From assembly GCA_900766005.1 (NCBI GenBank), contig CAAFTU010000095.1, positions 1-32,146 of the forward strand: 32,146 nucleotides of DNA, given 5' to 3'. Of this stretch, positions 1 to 7,840 are shown piece after piece. The notes under the pieces are model-generated. The model made no database searches. It was not told the DNA's origin and saw nothing but the letters and a program-made list of their open reading frames with translations. This stretch comes from an uncultured Bacteroides sp. (lineage in GTDB: Bacteria > Bacteroidota > Bacteroidia > Bacteroidales > Bacteroidaceae). A program made the translations under genes and the position numbers. Each line of letters starts with the position of its first letter. Positions within the stretch are counted from its first letter, which is position 1.

Positions 1-27
1 AAACTCAAAAAAATATCTTCTAAGAAT

Positions 28-618
28 ATGGAAAATAAAATTCAGGAGCTTACCGATAAGATTTATCGTGAAGGTGTGGAAAAAGGAAACGAAGAAGCAC
101 AGCGACTTATCAGTAGTGCTCACGAGGAAGCAGCAAAAATAGTAGAGGATGCTCGTAAAGAAGCTGATTCTATTGTTGCCGCAGCTCGTAAGTCGGCAAT
201 GGAAACTGCCGAAAATACACAATCAGAAATTAAATTGTTTGCCGGACAAGCTGTGAATGCATTGAAAACCGAAATTACTACTTTACTGACTAACGAGGTA
301 GTGAGTGATGCCGTGAAAGGCTTTGTGGCAGATAAGGAATATCTGAATAAATTTATTGTTTCATTAGCGGCTCAATGGTCGGCTAATGAACCTATCGTTA
401 TTTCTACCGCAGATGCTGAAGGACTTAAGAAATATTTTGCAGTCAATGCAAAAGCTGTGTTGGACAAAGGGGTAAGAATAGAACAAGTGAATGGTACTAA
501 AGCCCTCTTCACAATTTCGCCCGCTGATGGTTCTTACAAAGTGAACTTCGGTGAAGAGGAATTTGAAAACTATTTCAAAGACTTCCTTCGTCCTCAATTA
601 GTAGAAATGTTGTTTTAA
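28..618 (+). CDS. atpE: V-type ATPase subunit E (peripheral stalk)
   Basis: Peripheral-stalk subunit of a V/A-type rotary ATPase, which couples ATP hydrolysis or synthesis to ion movement at the cytoplasmic membrane. The 196-residue protein has the usual layout: an N-terminal half (about residues 1-75) rich in Ala, Glu and Lys with heptad spacing, typical of the stalk coiled coil, then a globular C-terminal domain that in the family binds the catalytic head. It is the first gene of the operon visible here. The next gene starts 3 bases after its stop, so the two are co-transcribed. The 27 upstream bases are A-rich with no promoter box, so the promoter and possibly more subunit genes lie outside the window. 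Identity rests on the coiled-coil layout plus the unmistakable A, B, D, I and K genes downstream. Confidence 0.88.
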   Translation: MENKIQELTDKIYREGVEKGNEEAQRLISSAHEEAAKIVEDARKEADSIVAAARKSAMETAENTQSEIKLFAGQAVNALKTEITTLLTNEVVSDAVKGFVADKEYLNKFIVSLAAQWSANEPIVISTADAEGLKKYFAVNAKAVLDKGVRIEQVNGTKALFTISPADGSYKVNFGEEEFENYFKDFLRPQLVEMLF

Positions 619-621
619 AGC

Positions 622-1464
622 ATGGCTATGACAAATTATTATTGCCTGGTAGCCGGTTTGCCCGATCTTTCATTGGAAGATGGTAAGCTGAACTATACGG
701 TGGCCAATTTTAAATCGGAAATTTATCCTGAATTATCGGAAAAAGATAGAAAGCTGATTGACTTATTCTATTTGAAATTCGATAATGCTAATCTGCTGAA
801 ACTGCTGAAAGATAAGGAGGCTGTGACGGATTCTGAGGGAAATTATTCTCAGGATGAATTGCTGACCCTTATCAGCGCAGTACGCGAAGGCGATGCGCCG
901 GATAAGAAATATCCATCTTACCTTTACGAATTTATTACTGCTTATCTGGCTCTGTCCGCCGAAGAGTTTTATCGTGCGGAAGATATGCTTTCTGCATATT
1001 ATTATGCGTATGCTATGAACTGCGGTAATCAATTTATTTCCTCTTGGTTTGAATTTAATCTGAATATCAATAATATACTGGCTGCACTGGCTGCACGTAA
1101 ATACAAAATGGACGTGTCCCAGGTGGTAGTGGGAAACACTGATGTGAGTGAGATGATCCGTACATCGAATGCCCGCGACTTCGGATTGACCGAAATGCTG
1201 GAATATTTTGAGCCGATACTTCGTATCAGCGAGATTGAAGAACTGGTGGAAAGGGAAAAGAAGATAGATTTGTTGAAATGGAACTGGATGGAAGACGCTG
1301 TCTTCTTCAACTATTTTACGGTGGAACGGATTTTCGTGTTCTTATTGAAACTGGAAATGATTGGCCGCTGGATTTCTATGGATAAGGAAAAGGGAAGCGA
1401 ACTGTTCCGTCAGATCATTGACAAACTGAAGGACGAAGTACAGATTCCCGCAGAATTCAGATAA
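622..1464 (+). CDS. DUF2764 family protein in V-ATPase operon (candidate C-subunit equivalent)
   Basis: 280-residue soluble protein resembling the DUF2764 family, which is found in V-type ATPase operons of Bacteroidota. It opens with the family-like NYYCLVAGLPDLSLED stretch. No signal peptide or membrane segment is visible. In other bacteria the slot between subunit E and subunit A holds subunit C (and F). C is the helical socket that joins the rotor shaft to the proteolipid ring. This protein is mainly helical, about the right size and in the same slot, so I infer a C-like role; I see no residue-level proof. The start could also be the ATG at 628. It follows atpE by 3 bases and precedes atpA by 18. 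Confidence 0.8.
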   Translation: MAMTNYYCLVAGLPDLSLEDGKLNYTVANFKSEIYPELSEKDRKLIDLFYLKFDNANLLKLLKDKEAVTDSEGNYSQDELLTLISAVREGDAPDKKYPSYLYEFITAYLALSAEEFYRAEDMLSAYYYAYAMNCGNQFISSWFEFNLNINNILAALAARKYKMDVSQVVVGNTDVSEMIRTSNARDFGLTEMLEYFEPILRISEIEELVEREKKIDLLKWNWMEDAVFFNYFTVERIFVFLLKLEMIGRWISMDKEKGSELFRQIIDKLKDEVQIPAEFR

Positions 1465-1482
1465 TAAACAGATTAAAGATAT

Positions 1483-3237
1483 ATGGCAACAAAAGGAACT
1501 GTTAGTGGCGTAATTGCCAACATGGTTACTCTCACCGTTGACGGACCGGTAGCGCAGAATGAGATTTGCTACATTCTGACAGGCGGAGACCGGTTGATGG
1601 CGGAGGTTATTAAGGTGGTAGGCAGCAATGTTTATGTGCAGGTGTTCGAAAGTACGCGTGGACTGAAGGTGGGTGCCGAAGCCGAATTTACAGGACACAT
1701 GCTTGAAGTGACTCTGGGTCCGGGTATGTTGTCTAAAAATTACGACGGTCTGCAAAATGACCTCGATAAAATGGATGGGGTGTTCCTGAAACGCGGACAA
1801 TATACGTATCCATTGGATAAAGAAAGAGTATGGCACTTTGTACCGTTGGTAAAGGCGGGTGACGAAGTCGGTCCTTCGGCCTGGCTGGGTCAGGTGGACG
1901 AAAACTTCCAACCGTTGAAGATTATGGTACCGTTTCAGTTGACGGGTACCTATAAGGTGAAATCTATTGTACCCGAAGGCGATTACACCATTGAAGATAC
2001 AGTAGTGGTTCTGACGGACGAGGAAGGAAAAGATATCCCTGTAAATATGATTCAGAAGTGGCCGGTAAAGAAGGCTATGACTAATTATAAAGAAAAACCG
2101 CGTCCTTATAAGTTGCTGGAAACCGGGGTACGTGTCATTGATACCGTAAACCCGATTGTAGAAGGCGGTACGGGATTTATCCCCGGGCCGTTCGGTACAG
2201 GAAAGACAGTGCTTCAGCATGCCATCTCCAAACAGGCGGAAGCTGATATTGTCATTATTGCTGCCTGCGGTGAACGTGCGAATGAGGTTGTGGAAATCTT
2301 TACCGAATTCCCTGAACTGGTAGACCCGCATACAGGACGTAAGTTGATGGAACGTACTATCATCATCGCGAATACATCAAACATGCCGGTGGCTGCTCGT
2401 GAAGCGTCCGTGTACACGGCCATGACAATTGCAGAATACTATCGTGCCATGGGATTGAAGGTGTTGCTGATGGCAGACTCCACTTCCCGTTGGGCGCAGG
2501 CCTTGCGCGAAATGTCCAACCGTATGGAAGAGTTACCTGGTCCGGACGCATTCCCGATGGATATCTCGGCCATCATTTCCAACTTTTACGGACGTGCAGG
2601 ATATGTACATCTGAATAATGGTGAAACCGGTTCCATTACTTTTATCGGTACCGTATCTCCGGCAGGTGGTAACCTGAAGGAACCTGTAACTGAAAATACC
2701 AAGAAGGTAGCCCGTTGTTTTTATGCTTTGGAACAGGAACGTGCCGATAGAAAACGTTATCCGGCAGTAAATCCGATTGATTCTTATTCTAAATATTTGG
2801 AATATCCTGAATTTGAGGAATATATAACCAAACGTATTAACGGCGAATGGATTGGCAAGGTGAACGAAATCAAGACTCGGTTGCTGCGTGGTAAGGAAAT
2901 TGCCGAACAGATTAATATTCTGGGTGATGATGGTGTACCTGTAGAATATCACGTTATCTTCTGGAAATCGGAATTAATTGACTTTGTAATCTTACAACAG
3001 GATGCCTTCGATGAGATTGATTCTGTAACTCCGATGGAACGTCAGGAGGATATATTGAACATGGTTATCGACATCTGTCATACAGAATTTAAGTTTGATA
3101 CTTTCCTGGAAGTAATGGACTACTTTAAGAAGATGATCAACCTCTGCAAGCAGATGAACTATGCTAAATATAAATCTGAGCAGTATGAGGATTTCAATAA
3201 GCAGTTGCAAGAGTTGGTTGCCGAGAGAAGCGTCTGA
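1483..3237 (+). CDS. atpA: V-type ATPase catalytic subunit A
   Basis: Catalytic nucleotide-binding subunit of the V/A-ATPase head. The 584-residue length is normal for the family, which is longer than F-type beta because of an inserted non-homologous region. The Walker A loop GPFGTGKT is at residues 235-242, followed by the conserved ACGERANEV segment and PVAAREASVYT. The PSAWLGQV stretch near residue 130 is within the A-specific insertion. It is third in the operon, 18 bases after the DUF2764 gene, and followed by an unusually long gap of 110 bases before atpB. No disruption is visible. Confidence 0.97.
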   Translation: MATKGTVSGVIANMVTLTVDGPVAQNEICYILTGGDRLMAEVIKVVGSNVYVQVFESTRGLKVGAEAEFTGHMLEVTLGPGMLSKNYDGLQNDLDKMDGVFLKRGQYTYPLDKERVWHFVPLVKAGDEVGPSAWLGQVDENFQPLKIMVPFQLTGTYKVKSIVPEGDYTIEDTVVVLTDEEGKDIPVNMIQKWPVKKAMTNYKEKPRPYKLLETGVRVIDTVNPIVEGGTGFIPGPFGTGKTVLQHAISKQAEADIVIIAACGERANEVVEIFTEFPELVDPHTGRKLMERTIIIANTSNMPVAAREASVYTAMTIAEYYRAMGLKVLLMADSTSRWAQALREMSNRMEELPGPDAFPMDISAIISNFYGRAGYVHLNNGETGSITFIGTVSPAGGNLKEPVTENTKKVARCFYALEQERADRKRYPAVNPIDSYSKYLEYPEFEEYITKRINGEWIGKVNEIKTRLLRGKEIAEQINILGDDGVPVEYHVIFWKSELIDFVILQQDAFDEIDSVTPMERQEDILNMVIDICHTEFKFDTFLEVMDYFKKMINLCKQMNYAKYKSEQYEDFNKQLQELVAERSV

Positions 3238-3347
3238 TTTAATGTACCATTTATCACGTGCAATGTATCATTGACCGTTTGGCGTGTATTTGCAGGTGGT
3301 AAAAGGGAAGAAGAGAAAAATGTAAATTGTAAATTGTAAATAAATAG
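3238..3347 (+). other. Long intra-operon gap between atpA and atpB
   Basis: 110 bases without a gene; other junctions in this operon are -4 to 29 bases. There is no good TAnnTTTG promoter box on the plus strand and no hairpin with a T-tract. Three tandem copies of the 7-mer TGTAAAT occupy 3321-3341, ending seven bases before the atpB ATG; this A/T-rich stretch may help ribosome loading, as A-rich leaders do in Bacteroides. Confidence 0.6.
3321..3341 (+). repeat. Tandem TGTAAAT x3 upstream of atpB
   Basis: Three perfect tandem 7-bp units are at 3321-3327, 3328-3334 and 3335-3341, immediately upstream of the atpB start. The array is A/T-rich and could change length by slippage. Any effect on atpB translation is inference. 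Confidence 0.75.
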
Positions 3348-4670
3348 ATGGCAACAAAAGCATTTCAAAAAATATATACCAAGATTAGCCAGATTACCAA
3401 GGCTACTTGTTCGCTGAAAGCGTCAGGAGTAGGTTATGACGAATTGGCTATGGTAAATGGGAAGTTAGCCCAGGTGGTAAAAATCATGGGCGATGAAGTG
3501 ACCTTACAGGTGTTTGAGGGTACAGAAGGTATTCCCACTAATGCAGAGGTCGTATTTTTAGGTAAATCACCTACGTTGAAAGTAAGCGAGCAGTTGGCCG
3601 GACGTTTCTTCAACGCCTTTGGTGACCCGATTGACGGGGGACCGGAAATAGAGGGACAAGAAGTGCCTATCGGTGGTCCTTCTGTAAATCCTGTCCGCCG
3701 TAAACAACCGTCGGAACTGATTGCAACAGGTATTGCCGGAATCGACTTGAATAATACGCTGGTATCAGGACAGAAGATTCCGTTTTTTGCCGATCCTGAT
3801 CAGCCATTCAATCAGGTAATGGCAAATGTGGCATTGCGTGCCGAAACCGACAAGATCATCTTGGGCGGTATGGGTATGACCAATGATGATTACCTGTATT
3901 TTAAGAATGTATTCTCTAATGCTGGTGCTCTTGACCGTATTATCAGTTTCGTAAATACTACGGAAAACCCGCCGGTAGAACGTCTGCTGATTCCGGATAT
4001 GGCGCTGACGGCTGCCGAATATTTTGCGGTGGAACACAATCAGAAAGTATTAGTGTTATTGACAGATATGACCAGTTATGCCGATGCGTTGGCTATTGTT
4101 TCCAACCGTATGGACCAAATTCCGTCCAAGGACTCCATGCCGGGTTCTCTTTATTCGGATTTGGCAAAGATATACGAAAAGGCGGTGCAGTTCCCGGCAG
4201 GAGGTTCCATTACCATTATTGCGGTGACTACTCTGAGTGGCGGCGATATCACACATGCTGTTCCTGATAATACGGGTTACATCACCGAAGGTCAGTTGTT
4301 CCTGCGTCGTGATAGCGATATCGGTAAAGTTATCGTTGACCCGTTCCGTTCGTTGTCTCGTTTGAAACAGTTGGTGAGTGGTAAGAAGACTCGTAAGGAC
4401 CATCCGCAGGTGATGAATGCCGCAGTCCGTCTGTATGCTGATGCTGCCAATGCCAAGACAAAGATGGAAAACGGTTTCGACCTGACCAACTATGACGAGC
4501 GTACTTTGGCTTTCGCTAAGGATTACGCAAATCAATTGCTGGCTATTGATGTGAACTTAGATACTACTGAAATGCTGGATGTTACATGGGGATTGTTCAG
4601 TAAATACTTTAAGCCAGAAGAAGTCAATATCAAGAAAGAATTGGTTGACGAACACTGGCAAAAACAATAA
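3348..4670 (+). CDS. atpB: V-type ATPase regulatory subunit B
   Basis: Non-catalytic nucleotide-binding-fold subunit of the V/A-ATPase hexameric head; alternates with subunit A. The 440-residue protein has the expected length and lacks a Walker A loop, as B subunits do. Family-typical stretches are GRFFNAFGDPIDGGP, VNPVRRKQPSELIATGI and the ALTAAEYFAVE/LTDMTSYADAL region, which matches the conserved B-subunit core. The start MATKAFQKIYTKI resembles other B subunits. It is followed after 14 bases by atpD. Confidence 0.96.
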   Translation: MATKAFQKIYTKISQITKATCSLKASGVGYDELAMVNGKLAQVVKIMGDEVTLQVFEGTEGIPTNAEVVFLGKSPTLKVSEQLAGRFFNAFGDPIDGGPEIEGQEVPIGGPSVNPVRRKQPSELIATGIAGIDLNNTLVSGQKIPFFADPDQPFNQVMANVALRAETDKIILGGMGMTNDDYLYFKNVFSNAGALDRIISFVNTTENPPVERLLIPDMALTAAEYFAVEHNQKVLVLLTDMTSYADALAIVSNRMDQIPSKDSMPGSLYSDLAKIYEKAVQFPAGGSITIIAVTTLSGGDITHAVPDNTGYITEGQLFLRRDSDIGKVIVDPFRSLSRLKQLVSGKKTRKDHPQVMNAAVRLYADAANAKTKMENGFDLTNYDERTLAFAKDYANQLLAIDVNLDTTEMLDVTWGLFSKYFKPEEVNIKKELVDEHWQKQ

Positions 4671-4684
4671 ATTAATGAAGAAAC

Positions 4685-5290
4685 ATGGCAATAAAGTTTC
4701 AATATAACAAGACCTCGCTGCAACAGCTTGAGAAGCAACTCAAGGTCCGTGTGCGCACGCTTCCCATTATTAAGAATAAGGAAAGCGCCCTTCGCATGGA
4801 GGTAAAGAGATGCAAGACCGAAGCTGCCGAGTTGGAGGAAAGGCTTGAAAAACAAATTCAGGCATACGAAGCCATGTTCGCACTTTGGAATGAGTTTGAT
4901 GCTTCATTAATTAAAGTGAGTGACGTTCATTTGGGCATAAAGAAAATTGCCGGTGTACGGGTTCCGTTGCTGGAAAACGTAGATTTTGACATTCGTCCCT
5001 ACAGCCTGTTCAACAGTCCGAAATGGTATTCCGACGGGATACATTTGCTGAAAGGACTGGCACAGACCGCTATTGAAAGGGAATTTATGCTTGCCAAACT
5101 GAACCTACTGGAACATGCGCGTAAAAAGACCACTCAGAAAGTGAATCTTTTTGAGAAGGTACAGATACCCGGATACCAGGATGCTCTGCGAAAAATTAAA
5201 CGATTTATGGAGGACGAGGAGAACTTGTCCAAATCATCGCAGAAGATTCTGAAATCCATTCAAGAGAAAAGAAAGGAGGCAGAGGCATGA
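4685..5290 (+). CDS. atpD: V-type ATPase subunit D (central shaft)
   Basis: Central rotor shaft of the V/A-ATPase, a long antiparallel coiled coil inside the A3B3 head. The 201-residue protein shows the family's N-terminal helix (about residues 8-65, rich in Lys, Leu and Glu) and a matching basic C-terminal helix (about 135-200), with a short beta-rich segment between. The conserved N-terminal pattern of Asn/Lys followed by leucine heptads is visible. Its TGA stop overlaps the atpI start as ATGA, indicating translational coupling. No F-subunit gene, the usual shaft partner, follows it. Confidence 0.93.
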   Translation: MAIKFQYNKTSLQQLEKQLKVRVRTLPIIKNKESALRMEVKRCKTEAAELEERLEKQIQAYEAMFALWNEFDASLIKVSDVHLGIKKIAGVRVPLLENVDFDIRPYSLFNSPKWYSDGIHLLKGLAQTAIEREFMLAKLNLLEHARKKTTQKVNLFEKVQIPGYQDALRKIKRFMEDEENLSKSSQKILKSIQEKRKEAEA

Positions 5291-7092
5291 TTACAAAAAT
5301 GAAGAAGTTGACTTTCCTTATCTATCATAAGGAATATGAACAGTTCCTGCAAAGTATCCGTGATTTAGGCGTAGTCCATGTGGCGGAAAAAGCGCAGGGA
5401 ACAGCAGAGAATACCGAACTTCAAGAAAGCATCCGTCTGTCCAACCGCTATGCTTCAACTATCAAGTTCCTGCAATCACTGAATGTTGAATTGAAAGAAC
5501 AGAAAGGTGATGCAGCTCGTGGAGAGAAGGCTTTGGAAGAAGTGGAAGCTCTTCAACTGGAAAAGACCCAGTTGCAGCATCAGTTACAGGCTTGTGACAA
5601 GGAACGTGCTGCACTGGAGGTATGGGGAGACTTTGAGCCCGCATCAGTTTATCGGTTGCAAGATGCTGGATATCAAGTGGATTTCTATATATGCTCAGAG
5701 AAGAACTTTAATGAAGAATGGCTGGAAGCTTACCATGCTACGGAGATTAATCGCATAGGTTCACGCATCTATTTTATTACCATTACTAAGAAAGGTTCAC
5801 TGCCTGAACTGGAAGTGGAATCGGCCAAACTGCCGGCAATGTCATTGAGCCAGCTTACGGTCAAGTGTGAAGGTATGGCACAAAAGATGAAGGAAGTGGA
5901 TGAGAAACTGGCTGTTATAGCAGGAGAGAAGTTACTTTCCTTGCAAGTTGCACAGACCAATGTCCATTCACAGATAGAGTTCTCCAAAGTGGTGCTGAAT
6001 ACAGAACAGGCTGCGGATAATAAACTGATGTTGCTGCAAGGCTGGGCTCCGGCTACGCAAATTCCGGAGATTACTAATTTCCTGAACCAACAGGAGGTAT
6101 ACTTTGAAATTGCCGATCCTACGCCGGAGGACAATGTACCTATTCAGTTGAACAATAAAGGGTTCTTCCGTCTGTTCGAACCGATTATGAAGTTGTATAT
6201 GCTTCCTAAGTATAATGAACTGGACTTGACGCCGTTCTTCGCACCCTTCTTTATGCTCTTTTTCGGGCTGTGTTTGGGTGATTCGGGCTACGGTTTGTTC
6301 ATGGTATTAGGAGTAACTGTTTATCGTATATTGGCGAAGAATATCAGTGCTTCCATGAAGCCCATTTTAACTTTGGTGCAGATTTTGGGTGCTTCTACTT
6401 TCTTCTGCGGTATGTTGACAGGTACTTTCTTTGGATTCAATTTGTATGGTAATGACATTCCGTTCTTTAACAAGATGCGTGATTTGTTCTTCCTCGACAA
6501 TCAGTGGATGTTCAACCTTTCATTGATTTTGGGAGCTGTCCAGATTATCTTTGGTATGGTGCTGAAAGCTGCCAATCAGACGATTCAGTTCGGATTTAAG
6601 TATGCACTTTCTACTGTCGGATGGATTATAGTATTGGTCAGTACGGCATTGGCGTTCCTTTTGGGTGATGTGATGCCGATGGGCGGAACAGCTCATTTGG
6701 TAATACTGGGTATTGCCGGAGTGCTTATCTTCCTGTTTAACAGTCCCGGAAAGAATATATTCCTTAACATTGGTTTGGGTTTGTGGGATTCCTACAATAT
6801 GGCAACCGGTTTGCTAGGTGATATTCTTTCGTATGTACGTTTGTTTGCATTGGGACTTTCGGGAGGTATTTTGGCTAGTGTATTTAATAGTTTGGCTGCC
6901 GGAATGAGTCCGGATAATGCTATTGCCGGTCCGATAGTGATGGTACTTATCTTTTTGATAGGTCATTCTATCAATATGTTTATGAATATATTGGGTGCGA
7001 TGGTTCACCCGATGCGTCTTACTTTCGTAGAGTTCTTCAAGAATTCGGGCTACGAGGGTGGCGGTAAAGAATATAAGCCATTTAAAAATTAA
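5287..7092 (+). CDS. atpI: V-type ATPase membrane subunit I (a-subunit)
   Basis: Stator membrane subunit (a/I) carrying the ion half-channels. At 601 residues it is normal to slightly short for the bacterial family. The cytoplasmic N-terminal half (about 1-310) is helical. The C-terminal half holds about seven hydrophobic spans, starting at FFAPFFMLFFGLCLGDSGYG. The SYVRLFALGL motif near the C-terminus carries the conserved arginine (R518) that family work shows facing the proteolipid carboxylate. The start overlaps atpD by ATGA; an alternative start is Met5 at 5299. A 29-base A/T-rich gap precedes atpK. Confidence 0.95.
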   Translation: MITKMKKLTFLIYHKEYEQFLQSIRDLGVVHVAEKAQGTAENTELQESIRLSNRYASTIKFLQSLNVELKEQKGDAARGEKALEEVEALQLEKTQLQHQLQACDKERAALEVWGDFEPASVYRLQDAGYQVDFYICSEKNFNEEWLEAYHATEINRIGSRIYFITITKKGSLPELEVESAKLPAMSLSQLTVKCEGMAQKMKEVDEKLAVIAGEKLLSLQVAQTNVHSQIEFSKVVLNTEQAADNKLMLLQGWAPATQIPEITNFLNQQEVYFEIADPTPEDNVPIQLNNKGFFRLFEPIMKLYMLPKYNELDLTPFFAPFFMLFFGLCLGDSGYGLFMVLGVTVYRILAKNISASMKPILTLVQILGASTFFCGMLTGTFFGFNLYGNDIPFFNKMRDLFFLDNQWMFNLSLILGAVQIIFGMVLKAANQTIQFGFKYALSTVGWIIVLVSTALAFLLGDVMPMGGTAHLVILGIAGVLIFLFNSPGKNIFLNIGLGLWDSYNMATGLLGDILSYVRLFALGLSGGILASVFNSLAAGMSPDNAIAGPIVMVLIFLIGHSINMFMNILGAMVHPMRLTFVEFFKNSGYEGGGKEYKPFKN

Positions 7093-7107
7093 GAATTTAA
7101 AAATTAA
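7081..7107 (+). repeat. 12-bp direct repeat at the atpI-atpK junction
   Basis: TTTAAAAATTAA occurs at 7081-7092, covering the end and stop of atpI, and again at 7096-7107 just upstream of the atpK start. The result is a very A/T-rich leader for the proteolipid gene, the most abundant subunit of the complex. Such leaders often favour translation in Bacteroides, but a specific role here is inference. Confidence 0.6.
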
Positions 7108-7121
7108 AAAATAGAAGAATT

Positions 7122-7586
7122 ATGGAAATGAATTTATTGATTGCCTATGTAGGCATTGCAATTATGGTTGGTTTGTCAGGTATCGGTAGTGCGTATGGTG
7201 TGACTATCGCAGGTAACGCATCTATTGGCGCATTGAAAAAGAACGATAGTGCATTCGGTAACTTCTTGGTGTTGACAGCACTTCCCGGTACACAAGGTTT
7301 GTATGGTTTTGCCGGTTACTTTATGTTCCAAAGTATTTTCGGTGTACTGACTCCGGCTATTACAGGCATCCAAGCTGCCGCTGTATTGGGCTCAGGCATT
7401 GCTTTGGGTCTTGTTGCACTTTTCTCAGCTATCCGTCAGGGACAGGTTTGTGCCAACGGTATTGCTGCTATCGGTCAGGGACATAATGTATTTGGTAATA
7501 CCTTGATTTTAGCTGTATTCCCAGAGTTGTATGCTATCGTTGCTTTGGCTGCAACTTTCTTGATGGGCTCTGCATTAGTCGCATAA
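7122..7586 (+). CDS. atpK: V-type ATPase proteolipid subunit K (c-ring), Na+-type ligand set
   Basis: Rotor-ring proteolipid of the V/A-ATPase. The 154-residue protein has two helical hairpins (four membrane spans), the duplicated form typical of NtpK. The ion-carrying glutamate is E135 in the second hairpin (VFPELYAI). Residues aligning with the Na+ ligands of Enterococcus hirae NtpK (L61, T64, Q65, Q110, E139) are all present: L54, T57 and Q58 in ALPGTQGLYGF, Q106 in RQGQ, and E135; the Q-to-E spacing is 29 residues in both. This points to Na+ rather than H+ transport, an inference from established structural work. It is the last gene of the operon and is followed by a terminator. Confidence 0.96.
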   Translation: MEMNLLIAYVGIAIMVGLSGIGSAYGVTIAGNASIGALKKNDSAFGNFLVLTALPGTQGLYGFAGYFMFQSIFGVLTPAITGIQAAAVLGSGIALGLVALFSAIRQGQVCANGIAAIGQGHNVFGNTLILAVFPELYAIVALAATFLMGSALVA

Positions 7587-7604
7587 TCAGATTAGTTATT
7601 AATG

Positions 7605-7647
7605 AAAAAGGGCTGTTTTTGTATTTTTACGAAATGGCCCTTTTCTC
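7605..7647 (+). terminator. Terminator after V-ATPase operon
   Basis: AAAAGGGC at 7606-7613 pairs perfectly with GCCCTTTT at 7637-7644, with a 23-base loop. The right arm ends in a T-tract. It begins about 20 bases after the atpK stop, so it fits an intrinsic terminator, although the loop is long. Confidence 0.7.
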
Positions 7648-7782
7648 GTCCTAAAAGAGACTAAATTTATTAAACTACTTACTATTGTTGCTTATACCGG
7701 CTTTCTTTGTGATAAATGTTAAATATGAAATGGTAAAAGTTAATAAGTGAGTCTGAAAAATCTAATAAAGTCTGGGAAAAAC

Positions 7783-7813
7783 TTTATTATCTCATTGAAT
7801 TTGTGTACCTTTG
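7783..7813 (+). promoter_or_regulatory. Bacteroides-type promoter for glycogen operon
   Basis: The -7 box TACCTTTG (7806-7813) matches TAnnTTTG. A TTTA at 7783-7786 sits 19 bases upstream as a near-match to the -33 TTTG. Transcription would start near 7820, giving a leader of about 20 bases before the ATG at 7841. A 7-bp inverted repeat (AATAAAG 7764-7770 / CTTTATT 7782-7788) overlaps the -33 region and could be an operator. Confidence 0.75.
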
Positions 7814-7840
7814 CACTCGAAAATAAGATAAGGTATATAG

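Noticed and set aside
1342..2331. 329-codon minus-strand frame opposite atpA
   Set aside because: Shadow of atpA; no motif, promoter or plausible start context.
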